This document shows, in pieces, positions 55,623 to 64,000 of a stretch of DNA of 64,000 bases. A program made the position numbers and the translations under genes. Where the stretch lies: NCBI RefSeq assembly GCF_900258515.1, contig NZ_LT984884.1, forward strand, positions 457,002 through 521,001. Reading direction: 5' to 3'. Numbering within the stretch: the stretch's first letter is position 1; each line of letters starts with the position of its first letter. This DNA is from Lentibacillus sp. Marseille-P4043. Its GTDB lineage: Bacteria > Bacillota > Bacilli > Bacillales > Amphibacillaceae. The notes beneath the pieces are model-generated. The model had not been told where the DNA came from, ran no database searches, and saw only the letters and a program-made list of their open reading frames with translations.

Positions 55623-55931
55623 TCAGTTAAGCTCTGATTTCTCCTTTAATTCCAATGCAAAGTCACCAACAGCACCATCTTCATAGAGGTTTGTGATTGA
55701 CGTTGAATAGGAGTAAATGGTTGCGGGAAATTCAAGATTTTTTTCTGGAACTTTCACATGGAAATCATTGGCATATAGCAAGGTTGTAATTTCGTGGTAG
55801 TCACTGCTGTTGACTTTAAAATCAAATCCTACTTTAAGTAATTCTTTGCCCCTAGATTTATTTATAACTGTATCTACGTAAAAATTGTCCACATTAATTG
55901 TCCTATTATTTATGATCACTTTTTGATTCAT
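55623..55931 (-). CDS. DUF3219 family protein (YkvR-like)
   Basis: 102 residues from the ATG at 55931 (AAGGGTGG site). The pattern KVGFDFKVNSSDYHEITTLLYANDFHVKVPEKNLEFPATIYSYSTSITNLYEDGAVGDFALEL follows the YkvR/DUF3219 family, small soluble beta-rich proteins of Bacillaceae. Function unknown; monocistronic. Confidence 0.88.
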   Translation of the reverse strand: MNQKVIINNRTINVDNFYVDTVINKSRGKELLKVGFDFKVNSSDYHEITTLLYANDFHVKVPEKNLEFPATIYSYSTSITNLYEDGAVGDFALELKEKSELN

Positions 55932-56145
55932 TATTTTTGCCACCCTTCTTAAAATCTAATTAAATTCTAGCAGTTGAATTTAGTTATTTCTATTGTTATT
56001 GCTTCTGTGTTTCTTTTAATCCTCGTTAATGAACCGGCCGAATAAAGGGGCAACATCCTTCATAGTCCCTTGACGAGTGAAATTTCACTTAATTGATTGC
56101 TTCAATTCATAGTTATCTGGTATGATTACTTTAGTTTAATACATA

Positions 56146-56297
56146 TTCTTATTATGAGTGGTGGAGGGAAATGGCCCGAAGAAACCCGGCAACCCACTGA
56201 TGAAAGTCAGGAAGGTGCTAATTCCAGCAGAGTTGAATGCTCTGAAAGATAAGAAGGAAGCCAGACAAAAACTTCTTCTTATCGAAGAAGTTTTTTT
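56146..56297 (+). promoter_or_regulatory. SAM riboswitch (S-box) with terminator
   Basis: S-box core GAGGGAAATGGCCCGAAGAA, ACCCGGCAACC, AGGAAGGTGCTAATTCCAGCA and GAAAGATAAG. Helix P1 is TTCTTAT (56146-56152) with ATAAGAA (56249-56255). The terminator is AAAACTTCTTC with GAAGAAGTTTT and a T-run (56267-56297). ATAAGAAG (56249-56256) can instead pair with CTTCTTAT (56275-56282), an antiterminator that excludes both P1 and the terminator. So SAM should turn the genes off. Confidence 0.97.
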
Positions 56298-56333
56298 GAT
56301 TCAAATTTTAATAACAAAAAGGAGAGGATTTGA

Positions 56334-57380
56334 ATGAAATACGGGTTTTGGTTACCTATTTTTGGTGGATGGTTACGAAATGTGGAGGATGAAAATATGC
56401 CTCCGACCTTTGATTATGCAAAGGAGGTAATTCAATCAGCAGAAAAATGGGGATATGATACAACATTAATTGCTGAATTATACTTGAATGATATAAAAGG
56501 TGTTGAGCATGATGCACTAGAGGCATGGTCAACAGCAGCGGCACTTGCTGCAGTTACAGAAAAGATTGAAATTATGGCAGCGATACGACCTGTATTCCAT
56601 AATCCAGCAGTAACTGCAAAAATGACTGCTAATATTGATCATATTTCGAATGGTCGCTTTACTTTAAATGTAGTCTCCGGCTGGTGGGAAGGTGAAGCGC
56701 GTCAATATGGTGGGGAATTCACGGCACACGATGAACGCTATGATCGTACAGAGGAATTTTTGGACATCATGAAAGGTTTATGGACAGAAAAAACGCTCAG
56801 TTATAAAGGCAAATTTTATGAAATCACAGATACACACTTAGAACCGAAACCCGTGCAACGTCCGAATCCTGTTCTCTATGCAGGTGGAGAGAGCCCACGT
56901 GGAAAACAAGCGATCGTGAATACATGTGATGCTTATGTAATGCATGGAGGAACAGTTGAGGAGATTTCCAGTAAAATCACGGATATGCAAACACGTCGTG
57001 CAGAGGCTGGTAAATCACCATTTCAATCATTCGGTATGTCTGCTTATATTATTTGTCGGGACAGCGAAGAAGAGGCATTAGCAGAGTGGCAGCGAATTAC
57101 CGATGTGAAAAATACAGAGGGTTACGCGGGATACCAAGACTTTATAAACAAATCCGAGCTTGAACAGCAAGTGAAATTAAACGATTATTCCGTTTCAAAT
57201 CGAGGGTTACGTCCAAATTTAATTGGAACTCCTGAACAAATTGCTGAGCGTATAATTGCTTATGAGAATGTTGGGGTTGATCTCTTGCTCCTTCAGTTCT
57301 CACCTCAATTAGAAGAAATGGAACGATTTTCAAAACAAGTGATGCCACTAGTTAACGAAAAACGTAAACAACAAGTTTAA
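56334..57380 (+). CDS. LLM flavin-dependent monooxygenase (SfnG/SsuD-like)
   Basis: 348 residues. Luciferase-like TIM barrel with LPIFGGWLRN, AAIRPVFHNPAVTAKMTANIDHISNGRFTLNVVSGWWEGEARQYGG and DERYDRTEEFLDIMKGLWT, the pattern of alkanesulfonate and dimethylsulfone monooxygenases that use FMNH2 and O2 to release sulfite from organosulfur compounds. It is under the S-box, so it is expressed when methionine/SAM is low, which fits sulfur scavenging. An ATP-grasp gene follows after 17 bases. The exact substrate is not proven. Confidence 0.9.
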   Translation: MKYGFWLPIFGGWLRNVEDENMPPTFDYAKEVIQSAEKWGYDTTLIAELYLNDIKGVEHDALEAWSTAAALAAVTEKIEIMAAIRPVFHNPAVTAKMTANIDHISNGRFTLNVVSGWWEGEARQYGGEFTAHDERYDRTEEFLDIMKGLWTEKTLSYKGKFYEITDTHLEPKPVQRPNPVLYAGGESPRGKQAIVNTCDAYVMHGGTVEEISSKITDMQTRRAEAGKSPFQSFGMSAYIICRDSEEEALAEWQRITDVKNTEGYAGYQDFINKSELEQQVKLNDYSVSNRGLRPNLIGTPEQIAERIIAYENVGVDLLLLQFSPQLEEMERFSKQVMPLVNEKRKQQV

Positions 57381-57397
57381 ATAGGAGGTCTCATCAT

Positions 57398-58348
57398 ATG
57401 TCGGGAAAGATTTACGTGATTCATGAAAATAGTGAATGGACTGCACATTTAGCAAAACGCTTAGATGAACTGGGGTTACCTTATGAAGAGTGGCATTTGA
57501 ATGAAGGAACAATTGATTTATCTACCATCCCTCCTGAAGGTGTTTTTTACAGCAGGATGAGTGCATCGTCCCATACAAGAGGTCATCGCTTTGCACCAGA
57601 ATTAACGGAAGCAGTATTATCCTGGCTTGAGCGTCACGGTCGTAATGTGATAAACGGGAACCGAGCGTTAAGGCTTGAGGTCAGCAAAGTTAACCAATAC
57701 ATGGCATTAGATGCCGCTGGAATTCGCACACCAAAAACCATTGCTGCCGTTGGTAAAGAGCAGATCATTCAAGCCGCCAAAGATGCAGGATTAACTTCTT
57801 TTATAACAAAACATAATCGCGCGGGGAAAGGGCTTGGCGTACAACTATTCCATTCCCTCAAAGCATTACAAGAATATGTTTACGGTCCAACATTTGAACC
57901 TTCTATCGATGGCGTTACACTTATTCAAGAATATATTGAGGCGCCTGCACCGTATATTACACGTTGTGAGTTTGTTGGCGGAAAATTTGTTTATGCAGTC
58001 AGAGTGGACACATCAGAAGGGTTTGAGCTTTGCCCTGCAGACGCCTGCACGATTGATGATTTATTTTGCCCTGTTGGCGAGGAACAATCAGAAAAGCCAA
58101 AGTTCCAAATCATAGAGGACTTTAATGACCCTATTATCGAAAAATATGAAGCATTTCTAAGGCAAAACAACATCCAAGTAGCTGGAATTGAATTCATCTA
58201 TAATCAGTACGGAGAAATATATACCTATGATATCAACACAAATACAAACTATAACTCCGATGCTGAAGCGTTAGCTGGCAAATATGGTATGCTTGAATTG
58301 GCGAAATACTTGGGTAGCCAATTAAATGTAAAATCAATGACCTACTGA
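57398..58348 (+). CDS. ATP-grasp ligase (RimK/LysX-like), unknown substrate
   Basis: 316 residues, AGGAGGT site. ATP-grasp fold: an N-terminal preATP-grasp part (1-95), the nucleotide-binding lobes (SKVNQYMALDAAGIRTPKTI, FITKHNRAGKGLGVQLF, LIQEYIEAPAPYITRCEF) and the Mg-binding end GIEFIYNQYGEIYTYDINTNTNYN. Enzymes of this fold join a carboxylate to an amine through an acyl phosphate. It is co-transcribed with the LLM monooxygenase behind the S-box, so a role in sulfur metabolism is likely, but the substrate is unknown. Confidence 0.85.
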   Translation: MSGKIYVIHENSEWTAHLAKRLDELGLPYEEWHLNEGTIDLSTIPPEGVFYSRMSASSHTRGHRFAPELTEAVLSWLERHGRNVINGNRALRLEVSKVNQYMALDAAGIRTPKTIAAVGKEQIIQAAKDAGLTSFITKHNRAGKGLGVQLFHSLKALQEYVYGPTFEPSIDGVTLIQEYIEAPAPYITRCEFVGGKFVYAVRVDTSEGFELCPADACTIDDLFCPVGEEQSEKPKFQIIEDFNDPIIEKYEAFLRQNNIQVAGIEFIYNQYGEIYTYDINTNTNYNSDAEALAGKYGMLELAKYLGSQLNVKSMTY

Positions 58349-58389
58349 TTGATTTCCAAACTTGATGATAGAAAACAGTGAAACAAAAA

Positions 58390-58436
58390 TCCCGTGTAGT
58401 TCGTATACTCTTATTACGACACTGCGCGGTTTTTTT
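58390..58436 (+). terminator. Terminator after the S-box operon
   Basis: CCGTGTAGTTCGTA pairs imperfectly with TACGACACTGCGCGG, followed by a run of eight T. Confidence 0.8.
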
Positions 58437-58638
58437 TAGGAGGGTAATAAAAGTATAAAACCTGGCTCTAATTTGTTCTCAGACAAGGACAAGCCACGTC
58501 TCAGCACAAGTGCTAAAGTCATAAGGAGACTTCCCTACCTTCGTCCGATAAGTCAACATCGGTTCGCTTCCGCTTTTGTTATTATGGAATTTTTAACTGA
58601 TTTCATCTATAATACGGTTAATGAGAAAGGGGAGCCAT

Positions 58639-59793
58639 ATGAAAACAGCGAGTCGATTTATGAAATTTATTGGCGGTCGCGATTTATTTTTTGGGGTAAT
58701 CCTATTAATACTTATTGGTATTACTATATATATTTATGACAAAATATCATTTATTTTCAATCCCATCATCATCATTTTTTCAACAATTGTACCACCAATT
58801 ATCCTGGCTTTTATTGTCTTTTATTTATTAAATCCGATTGTAAATCTTTTAGAGCGTCTACATATTAAGCGAATCTGGGGAATTCTCATTATCATACTTG
58901 GTATTAGTGGTTTATTAACAGGGATTACCCTTCTTTCCGCACCGGCAATTGAGTCACAAGTAAAAGATTTAGCAAACAATTTCCCAAACTACTTGCGACA
59001 AATGGGAGACGGAATTAAATCATGGTTCCAACATTCCTTTTTAGGTCCCTATTATGAGGAAGGATATAATTGGCTTACATCCTATTTAAGTGATTTGCCA
59101 AGTAAAATCGGCAATTACCTTGGCGGCGCAGTTGAAGGAATACGTAATGTTGCTAGTACACTTACAAATGTCGTAGTTGTCATTTTTACATTTCCATTTA
59201 TTTTATTTTTCCTATTAAAAGACGGTAAAAGGTTTAAAGCATATTGTTTAAAATTAATACCTCCTAAATATAGAGATGACGCAAATAAAATAATTCACAA
59301 CATGGATGTTCAAGTAGGCTCCTATATTCAGGGGCAAATCATTGTTGCTACATGTATCGGAATTCTTTTATTTATTGGCTATTTAATTATCGGCCTAAAA
59401 TATGCGATTACATTAGCAATTATTGCCGCGGTAACAAGTGTTGTACCTTACCTAGGACCAATTATTGCCATATCTCCAGCAATTATTATCGCAATTGTCG
59501 AATCACCTTTTATGCTTTTAAAATTAGCGATTGTTTGGGCAGTGGTTCAATTTTTAGAAGGCCATTTTATTTCCCCAAACATCATGGGAAGAACAATGAA
59601 AATTCATCCGCTAACGATTATTTTTGTACTGTTATCAGCAGGAAATTTATTTGGGATTGTCGGGGTTATCCTCGGTATTCCAGGTTACGCTATCGTAAAA
59701 GTAATTGTTGTTTACTTATTCGGGAAATTTAAATCGCGCTATAACCGTTATTATGGTGAGGAATATGGAGCGTATCAAAAAGAAGAAAACTAA
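58639..59793 (+). CDS. AI-2E family transporter (PerM/UPF0118)
   Basis: 384 residues from the ATG at 58639 (AAAGGGGAG site). About eight membrane helices with a large loop between helices 3 and 4 (about 100-185). Family hallmarks are FPFILFFLLKDGKRF, VGSYIQGQIIVATCIGILLFIGYLIIGLKYA, VPYLGPIIAISPAII and EGHFISPNIMGRTMKIHPL. The family includes TqsA and PerM and also Na+/H+ antiporters in halophilic Bacillaceae, so ion transport is as likely as signal export. A TATAAT box is at 58608-58613. Confidence 0.9.
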   Translation: MKTASRFMKFIGGRDLFFGVILLILIGITIYIYDKISFIFNPIIIIFSTIVPPIILAFIVFYLLNPIVNLLERLHIKRIWGILIIILGISGLLTGITLLSAPAIESQVKDLANNFPNYLRQMGDGIKSWFQHSFLGPYYEEGYNWLTSYLSDLPSKIGNYLGGAVEGIRNVASTLTNVVVVIFTFPFILFFLLKDGKRFKAYCLKLIPPKYRDDANKIIHNMDVQVGSYIQGQIIVATCIGILLFIGYLIIGLKYAITLAIIAAVTSVVPYLGPIIAISPAIIIAIVESPFMLLKLAIVWAVVQFLEGHFISPNIMGRTMKIHPLTIIFVLLSAGNLFGIVGVILGIPGYAIVKVIVVYLFGKFKSRYNRYYGEEYGAYQKEEN

Positions 59794-59830
59794 AAGGGGG
59801 CTTCCCCGTTGCTTCGGGGAGCCGCCTTTT
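59792..59830 (+). terminator. Terminator after the AI-2E family gene
   Basis: AAAAGGGGGCTTCCCCG pairs with CGGGGAGCCGCCTTTT with one mismatch, ending in TTTT. Confidence 0.85.
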
Positions 59831-59880
59831 CTATTGGCTGTTTTCGTGTGATTATTGCTTTCTGCCCGGCAACAGCATTT

Positions 59881-61209
59881 TTATTTTACAACGATGTCAT
59901 GTTCACCTAGAAATTCGATGATCCCTTCCAGGAAGCCCTCTGCTAATGAGAGTGATGGGTCGGAATATGCAGCCATGTTACCTTCTCTATCTGTCGGAGC
60001 TTCTTTTAATACATGATTCATTTTGTCGATCAAAAGAGTTGTAGCATCTGGTTTCGCTTCAGCAAGTCTTTTTGCATCATCAACAGGCACTTGTAAATCG
60101 TTTTTTCCATTTACAATTAATGATGGAATACCAAGTTGTTTTATTTCGTCAGTTGGATTATATTGCATCCACGAAATTAAAAATGGTTGAACACTTGGTC
60201 TAAAAATACTTAGTAATTCGTTGCTTACGTTATTGACAATTCCCCCTTGCTTCAACTGCTCCAAGATGGCCTGGCTTTCCTCATACAAATTATCAGGTAA
60301 CGTTTTTATCTGCTCTATTAAAACCTGATCAATGGAACGACCTGCACCAGCAAGCGAAATAAATGCACTCACATCAGAGTTCTCCGCAGCCATCATCCCA
60401 ACAAGCGACCCTTGACTATGACCAATCACAATGACATCTGTAAATCGGTCATCTTGTTTTAGCTTTGTTATCCATTGTTTTGCATCGGTAACAAATTGAT
60501 CAAATCGCATATCTTCTTCCGCTATTGTGGCCTCAATATTTTTCCCTGCACCGCGTTTATCATAACGTAAACTTGCGATTCCATTGTCAGCTAATCCTTC
60601 GGCAAGAAGCTGCAAACTATTATTTTTACCAGGTAACCCCAATGCATTTCCATTGCGGTCGGTTGGTCCGGAACCTGGAATGATTAGAGCAACAGGAGAT
60701 TTATCTTCTTTCTTTGGAACTAGGATGGAACCGTACAGTACACCACTATTTGTTTGAATTGAAAGGAAATCCTCATTCTCTTGCCCTGATTCCGCTTGGT
60801 TATTTGTTGCACCCTTTTCAACTACAAAGGGGAAACTTTGGCCATTTTGTGTAAATATCCCGCGTAACTCATTCGATTCCAATGTCCCTTCAAAGTTTAT
60901 ACTCTGACCAGGTAGTGGCATCATAAACGAAACCTTATTACTCTTCAGCACAATATCAGATAAAGGAATATTTTCAACGTTTTGTATTGGAATACTAATT
61001 GTTCCATTCCTTTCTTCACCTTCAGAAAAATTCAGAATGATTTCTAAAGGCTGGCCCGGTGTTTCGATTTGACCTTTCCATGTACCGGCTATATTGGCCA
61101 TCATAACATTATCTTTCGTTTGATCTTCATCCTTTTTCATATTATCATCGCACCCCATTGTCATAAAAGTTATTAAAATAACGGCAATCCCTTTTAATAA
61201 TCTTTTCAT
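59881..61209 (-). CDS. Secreted lipoprotein alpha/beta hydrolase
   Basis: 442 residues from the ATG at 61209 (AAGGAAGGA site); the longer frame runs back into the upstream gene. Type II signal peptide with lipobox MTMGC (cysteine near 19). A beta-rich ~130-residue domain precedes an alpha/beta-hydrolase domain with oxyanion motif IIPGSGPTDRNG and nucleophile Ser in GHSQGSLVG. The acid and His follow (VNGKNDLQVP, KMNHVLKEA). Probably an extracytoplasmic esterase or peptidase. Last gene of the GntR/DUF1648 operon. Confidence 0.88.
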   Translation of the reverse strand: MKRLLKGIAVILITFMTMGCDDNMKKDEDQTKDNVMMANIAGTWKGQIETPGQPLEIILNFSEGEERNGTISIPIQNVENIPLSDIVLKSNKVSFMMPLPGQSINFEGTLESNELRGIFTQNGQSFPFVVEKGATNNQAESGQENEDFLSIQTNSGVLYGSILVPKKEDKSPVALIIPGSGPTDRNGNALGLPGKNNSLQLLAEGLADNGIASLRYDKRGAGKNIEATIAEEDMRFDQFVTDAKQWITKLKQDDRFTDVIVIGHSQGSLVGMMAAENSDVSAFISLAGAGRSIDQVLIEQIKTLPDNLYEESQAILEQLKQGGIVNNVSNELLSIFRPSVQPFLISWMQYNPTDEIKQLGIPSLIVNGKNDLQVPVDDAKRLAEAKPDATTLLIDKMNHVLKEAPTDREGNMAAYSDPSLSLAEGFLEGIIEFLGEHDIVVK

Positions 61210-61232
61210 TAAATCCTTCCTTTTATGAAGTA

Positions 61233-62345
61233 CTAGACCCCTAGTAATATAGGCAACCCAACTGCTATACCGATAATCGCGATAAGTATGATCCATGATA
61301 ATGGATGGGCCCAATTATTGGTCCAACCTACTCCAAACCGTTTTTCTAAAAACAACGCCGGATCATTTTTGTTAAAGTAAAATTGTCCAAGCTTCCAATA
61401 CCGGTCATCATCGCGATCAATCATTGTTCCGTCTTCACCTTTACCCATTTTTACTCTGCTTCCACCTTGGCCAGTTGTTACCGATAAAACGATAGCCCCT
61501 ATCACAATGGCAAATGTTAGTACTAGCGGTACAATCATAAGCACTTGTTGGTTAATCGGATAAATATAGGAAAGTTGCAGCAAAGAAAACATAAGGATTA
61601 ACATGATTCCAGAAATAATCGTAAATGCTGACCATCTTCTTCTAAATGTAATATTTTGTCTCATTGACTTCTCTGGATTCTCCGCACTTACCTGTTGTTT
61701 AGCTTTACTGATAATGGTATTTATAAGCAGAAAAAGCAACGTTAAATATACTTGCATGATCGGCATAAAGAGAACGGATCGATATGATTTATCCGCATAA
61801 TTAGTCACTTCCCCAGAAAAGTTATATTGCATCGGGATCCTATCTGGAATTTGCTGATAAGCATTTAGCATCATAATCATCGTAACGATAGCAACTGTAA
61901 ATGGCAGCAAAAACCATAGATTAGAAAACGTAATCTTTTGCTTGTGGAATCCTGTATCAACAACAACAAGCTGTGATTTTTCTCCTGACCAGTTTTCTTC
62001 TCCTTTCCGTAATTTCATTTTGTTATGGTATCGTAAGTAAACGAAAAACCCAAACACGATATAAATTAAAATGAAACAACTAAACAAAATACTGAGTGCA
62101 TTTTCACTTGCTTTAATCATAGTTGACAGTAGTAAAAACACACCTAATACTACAACACTAAGCATTCCCATAATAATCGTATATTGTTTACGCATCGCTT
62201 TGATTTCGAAATGATGATACACTTTTTCCGGGATGGAAACCCCAAAACTTTCTGTTCTTCTGGTCCAATATGGGATAAACATAAACGATATGAACACTGG
62301 TATCATAATTGCAATTAATAAGAAAATCCCTATATTCATGTTCAT
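61233..62345 (-). CDS. DUF1648/DUF5808 membrane protein
   Basis: 370 residues, eight or so membrane helices. A DUF1648 segment (PDRIPMQYNFSGEVTNYADKSY) lies near 165-190. A C-terminal DUF5808 segment (DDRYWKLGQFYFNKNDPALFLEKRFGVGWTNNWAHPLSW) runs from about 310 to 348. The family includes SdpI-like immunity and sensor proteins. Its ATG overlaps the stop of the GntR gene by four bases, so it is probably the main target of that regulator. Confidence 0.88.
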   Translation of the reverse strand: MNMNIGIFLLIAIMIPVFISFMFIPYWTRRTESFGVSIPEKVYHHFEIKAMRKQYTIIMGMLSVVVLGVFLLLSTMIKASENALSILFSCFILIYIVFGFFVYLRYHNKMKLRKGEENWSGEKSQLVVVDTGFHKQKITFSNLWFLLPFTVAIVTMIMMLNAYQQIPDRIPMQYNFSGEVTNYADKSYRSVLFMPIMQVYLTLLFLLINTIISKAKQQVSAENPEKSMRQNITFRRRWSAFTIISGIMLILMFSLLQLSYIYPINQQVLMIVPLVLTFAIVIGAIVLSVTTGQGGSRVKMGKGEDGTMIDRDDDRYWKLGQFYFNKNDPALFLEKRFGVGWTNNWAHPLSWIILIAIIGIAVGLPILLGV

Positions 62346-62740
62346 TTTTTCTCACCCTCTCCCTCATGAAATTCCATAAATAATTGACTACAATAATGGA
62401 TAAATTCCTGTTCACTGATTCCTCGACAAACTGATTCAGCAATCAATGGATGTAATGTGGTCTTTAACCCGTTCCGATAATCCTCGTCCGCCTGTGGTAT
62501 GCCATCTGGGTTTACAACGACTCCTTTTTGCCGATGTATCAAAATAAATCCTTCCTGTTTCAGTTGCTGATACGCCTTGTTTACTGTGTGAAGATTGATT
62601 CCGATATCTGCCGCCAAAGCTCGAACAGATGGCAGGCCCTCACCCGCTTTAAGCTCAGTTTTAGCAATACCCGCAATAATTTGATGCTTTAATTGCGTAT
62701 AAATTGGTTCATTTGATTCGAAATCCAACTTTATATACAC
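62342..62740 (-). CDS. GntR-family transcriptional regulator, YtrA subfamily (second)
   Basis: 132 residues from a GTG start with an AAAGGAG site; two nearer ATGs stop at once. Winged helix at about 10-75 (PIYTQLKHQIIAGIAKTELKAGEGLPSVRALAADIGINLHTVNKAYQQLKQEG) and a short helical tail. It heads the operon with the DUF1648 protein and a lipoprotein hydrolase. The operator palindrome over its promoter indicates autoregulation. It differs in operator sequence from the GntR at 2.3-2.7 kb. Confidence 0.9.
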   Translation of the reverse strand: MYIKLDFESNEPIYTQLKHQIIAGIAKTELKAGEGLPSVRALAADIGINLHTVNKAYQQLKQEGFILIHRQKGVVVNPDGIPQADEDYRNGLKTTLHPLIAESVCRGISEQEFIHYCSQLFMEFHEGEGEKK

Positions 62741-62763
62741 ATCTAATCATACTCCTTTTGTGA

Positions 62764-62806
62764 TATCTGTTATACATATAATATAACAGATAAACAACAC
62801 CGTCAA
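62764..62806 (-). promoter_or_regulatory. Promoter and operator of the second GntR operon
   Basis: TTGACG (62801-62806) and TATTAT (62778-62783) on the minus strand, 17-base spacer. A perfect 11-bp inverted repeat TATCTGTTATA-N7-TATAACAGATA (62764-62792) covers the -10 box and the start point. Confidence 0.82.
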
Positions 62807-62818
62807 TATAAATATAAA

Positions 62819-62856
62819 ATTAGTGCTCATTTCTCAAATGAAAAATAAGCACTAAT
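62819..62856. terminator. Hairpin in the GntR-MCP spacer
   Basis: ATTAGTGCT pairs with AGCACTAAT with further partial pairing (CATTT/AAATA) inside. No T-run after it; function unclear. Confidence 0.45.
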
Positions 62857-62916
62857 CTGCAATTAACTTTTAAAATTAGAGCAGGAAGTACAGCGTTTAA
62901 TTCATTCTAATAAACG

Positions 62917-62946
62917 AAAAGACACGAGTGTAGACTCGTGTCTTTT
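62917..62946 (-). terminator. Terminator after the chemoreceptor gene
   Basis: AAAAGACACGAGT pairs perfectly with ACTCGTGTCTTTT, six bases after the MCP stop, with T-tract on the minus strand. Confidence 0.88.
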
Positions 62947-62951
62947 GTTCG

Positions 62952-64000
62952 CTAGCTTTTGAGTTTGTTAATGATATCCTCCAATTCTGTTGTTAAATCA
63001 TTCAATTCCTTGGATACATCAAATGTCGTTTCAGTTAGCTTATACTGCTGATCTGTCGATTTGATACCTTCTTTCGTTCCAGCGACAGATTGCTGCACAG
63101 ATTGAGAAATGGTCTTCATTGTCTTGTTTACCTTTCCTGATGAAGAAGTCAAATCCTCTGTCAACGTTGAGACGCCTTGAATTTGCGATGCTACTTCATT
63201 TGATACCTCGGAAATATGAGAGAATACTTCGTTTGAATTTTGGGCTATTTTCAATCCTTCTGTAGTTGAATCTTTTACATTTTTCATTGATTGAACTGAT
63301 TCGTCTGATTCCTTTAACATTTCCTCAATAATTCCTGAAATATTTTTCGATGATTCCAATGACTGTTCGGCTAAGCTTCTTACTTCATCAGCTACAACTG
63401 CAAATCCCTTCCCATACTCACCAGCCCTTGCTGATTCAATGGAGGCATTTAGCGCTAATAGATTGGTCTGATCTGCTATATCTGAGATCACTCCAACAAT
63501 TCCTTCAATAGATTGGGAACGTTGGTGAAGTTCTTTAATCGTAGAGTAGGAATCGTCAACATCTGCATTAATTTCTTTCATCTGTGCCAATAGGTCTTCA
63601 ATTAAGCTGCTTCCATAATTAGCTTTCTCTGCAGATGAGCTAGAGTTTTGGGAAACTGTTTGCGCTGTGTGGTTAATATGTTGAATCCCATTATCTATTT
63701 CAGAATTCACATCTATATTATCCTGAATGATTTCTAGTTGTTGTTCGGTACCACTTGCAACTTCCTCCATAGAACTGGCTAATTGCGCACTTGCATTATG
63801 TGATTGTTTTGCATTGCCTGAAAGTGTATCTGAAACCTTTGAAATTTGACTAGAAGTAATTGATAAGCGACCAACGATCTCATTGATAATATTCCTTCGC
63901 TGTTCTTGCTGTTTTTGTTTGTAAAAGTTTTCTATCCTCTTGCCACTATACACCTGCCAGCTAACCGCACTCGATGTGAGAACTAAAAATATAACATGCC
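62952..64000 (-). CDS. Methyl-accepting chemotaxis protein (partial, 5' end outside window)
   Basis: The frame stays open to the right edge, so the N-terminus is missing. The first visible residues ([28 protein letters not shown]) are the end of a membrane helix; the frame's first GTG is internal. The rest is a long coiled-coil signalling domain with the conserved hairpin tip [40 protein letters not shown], which binds CheA/CheW. Methylation helices flank it. The helix runs into the coiled coil without an obvious HAMP domain. Ligand unknown. Confidence 0.93.
   Translation of the reverse strand, partial: HVIFLVLTSSAVSWQVYSGKRIENFYKQKQQEQRRNIINEIVGRLSITSSQISKVSDTLSGNAKQSHNASAQLASSMEEVASGTEQQLEIIQDNIDVNSEIDNGIQHINHTAQTVSQNSSSSAEKANYGSSLIEDLLAQMKEINADVDDSYSTIKELHQRSQSIEGIVGVISDIADQTNLLALNASIESARAGEYGKGFAVVADEVRSLAEQSLESSKNISGIIEEMLKESDESVQSMKNVKDSTTEGLKIAQNSNEVFSHISEVSNEVASQIQGVSTLTEDLTSSSGKVNKTMKTISQSVQQSVAGTKEGIKSTDQQYKLTETTFDVSKELNDLTTELEDIINKLKS

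Overview
The window reads as chromosomal DNA of a low-GC, endospore-forming Gram-positive bacterium, most likely a moderately halophilic Bacillaceae of the Oceanobacillus/Virgibacillus/Lentibacillus kind. The grounds are strong AAGGAGG-type ribosome binding sites, frequent GTG/TTG starts, T-box, TPP and S-box leaders, a CotF-type spore coat gene, a YfhD-type small protein, an LtaS-type lipoteichoic acid synthase, an AprX-type subtilisin, and sodium-coupled or osmolyte transporters (PanF, BCCT). The genus is inference; there is no rRNA to confirm it.

Layout. 1-2.8 kb: a minus-strand GntR (YtrA type)/ABC operon with three matching operators. 3.5-6.5 kb: selD-selU for selenium modification of tRNA, plus two small genes. 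7.2-16.7 kb: one long minus-strand ilvB-ilvN-ilvC-leuA-leuB-leuC-leuD-ilvA operon under a T-box leader with a clear promoter. 16.9-26.7 kb: single genes (MBL-fold hydrolase, lipoprotein, spore coat protein, LTA synthase, Aquifex-type aconitase, AIM24 family, YitT, YfhD) and a ~40-bp tandem repeat. 27-32.8 kb: acetoacetyl-CoA synthetase with a cre-like promoter, a LysR/YeiH divergent pair, and panF-yhdT. 33.7-37.3 kb: aprX, tRNA-Ala(GGC), and a 1.8-kb segment carrying mazEF that is bounded by a 46-bp direct repeat of the 3' part of the tRNA gene. 37.5-46.9 kb: transporters and their regulators (MFS + winged-helix regulator, a frameshifted phosphotransferase, two more MFS proteins, MarR, POT peptide transporter) and a 21-bp tandem repeat. 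47.1-50.9 kb: thiamine genes thiW and tenA-thiD-thiM-thiE, each group behind its own TPP riboswitch. 51-58.3 kb: MerR/TipAS regulator, a Gly-Pro-rich protein, a squalene/phytoene synthase, a BCCT transporter, a DUF3219 protein, and an S-box-controlled pair (LLM monooxygenase + ATP-grasp ligase). 58.6-64 kb: an AI-2E family protein, a second YtrA-type GntR operon (GntR, DUF1648 membrane protein, lipoprotein hydrolase), and a truncated chemoreceptor.

The most unusual structure is a family of three ~550-620-bp GC-rich composite repeats (about 2.86-3.46, 6.67-7.22 and 33.03-33.65 kb) plus a fragment inside the leu operon. Each has two diverged copies of one module in opposite orientation inside AT-rich terminal inverted repeats, so it looks like a MITE-like foldback element; it explains many spurious small ORFs. 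Other points of interest are the S-box pair with an ATP-grasp enzyme of unknown substrate, the mazEF segment beside the tRNA, tandem 11-bp sites next to a SARP-like regulator, and an ilvA gene that seems to lack a normal start codon.
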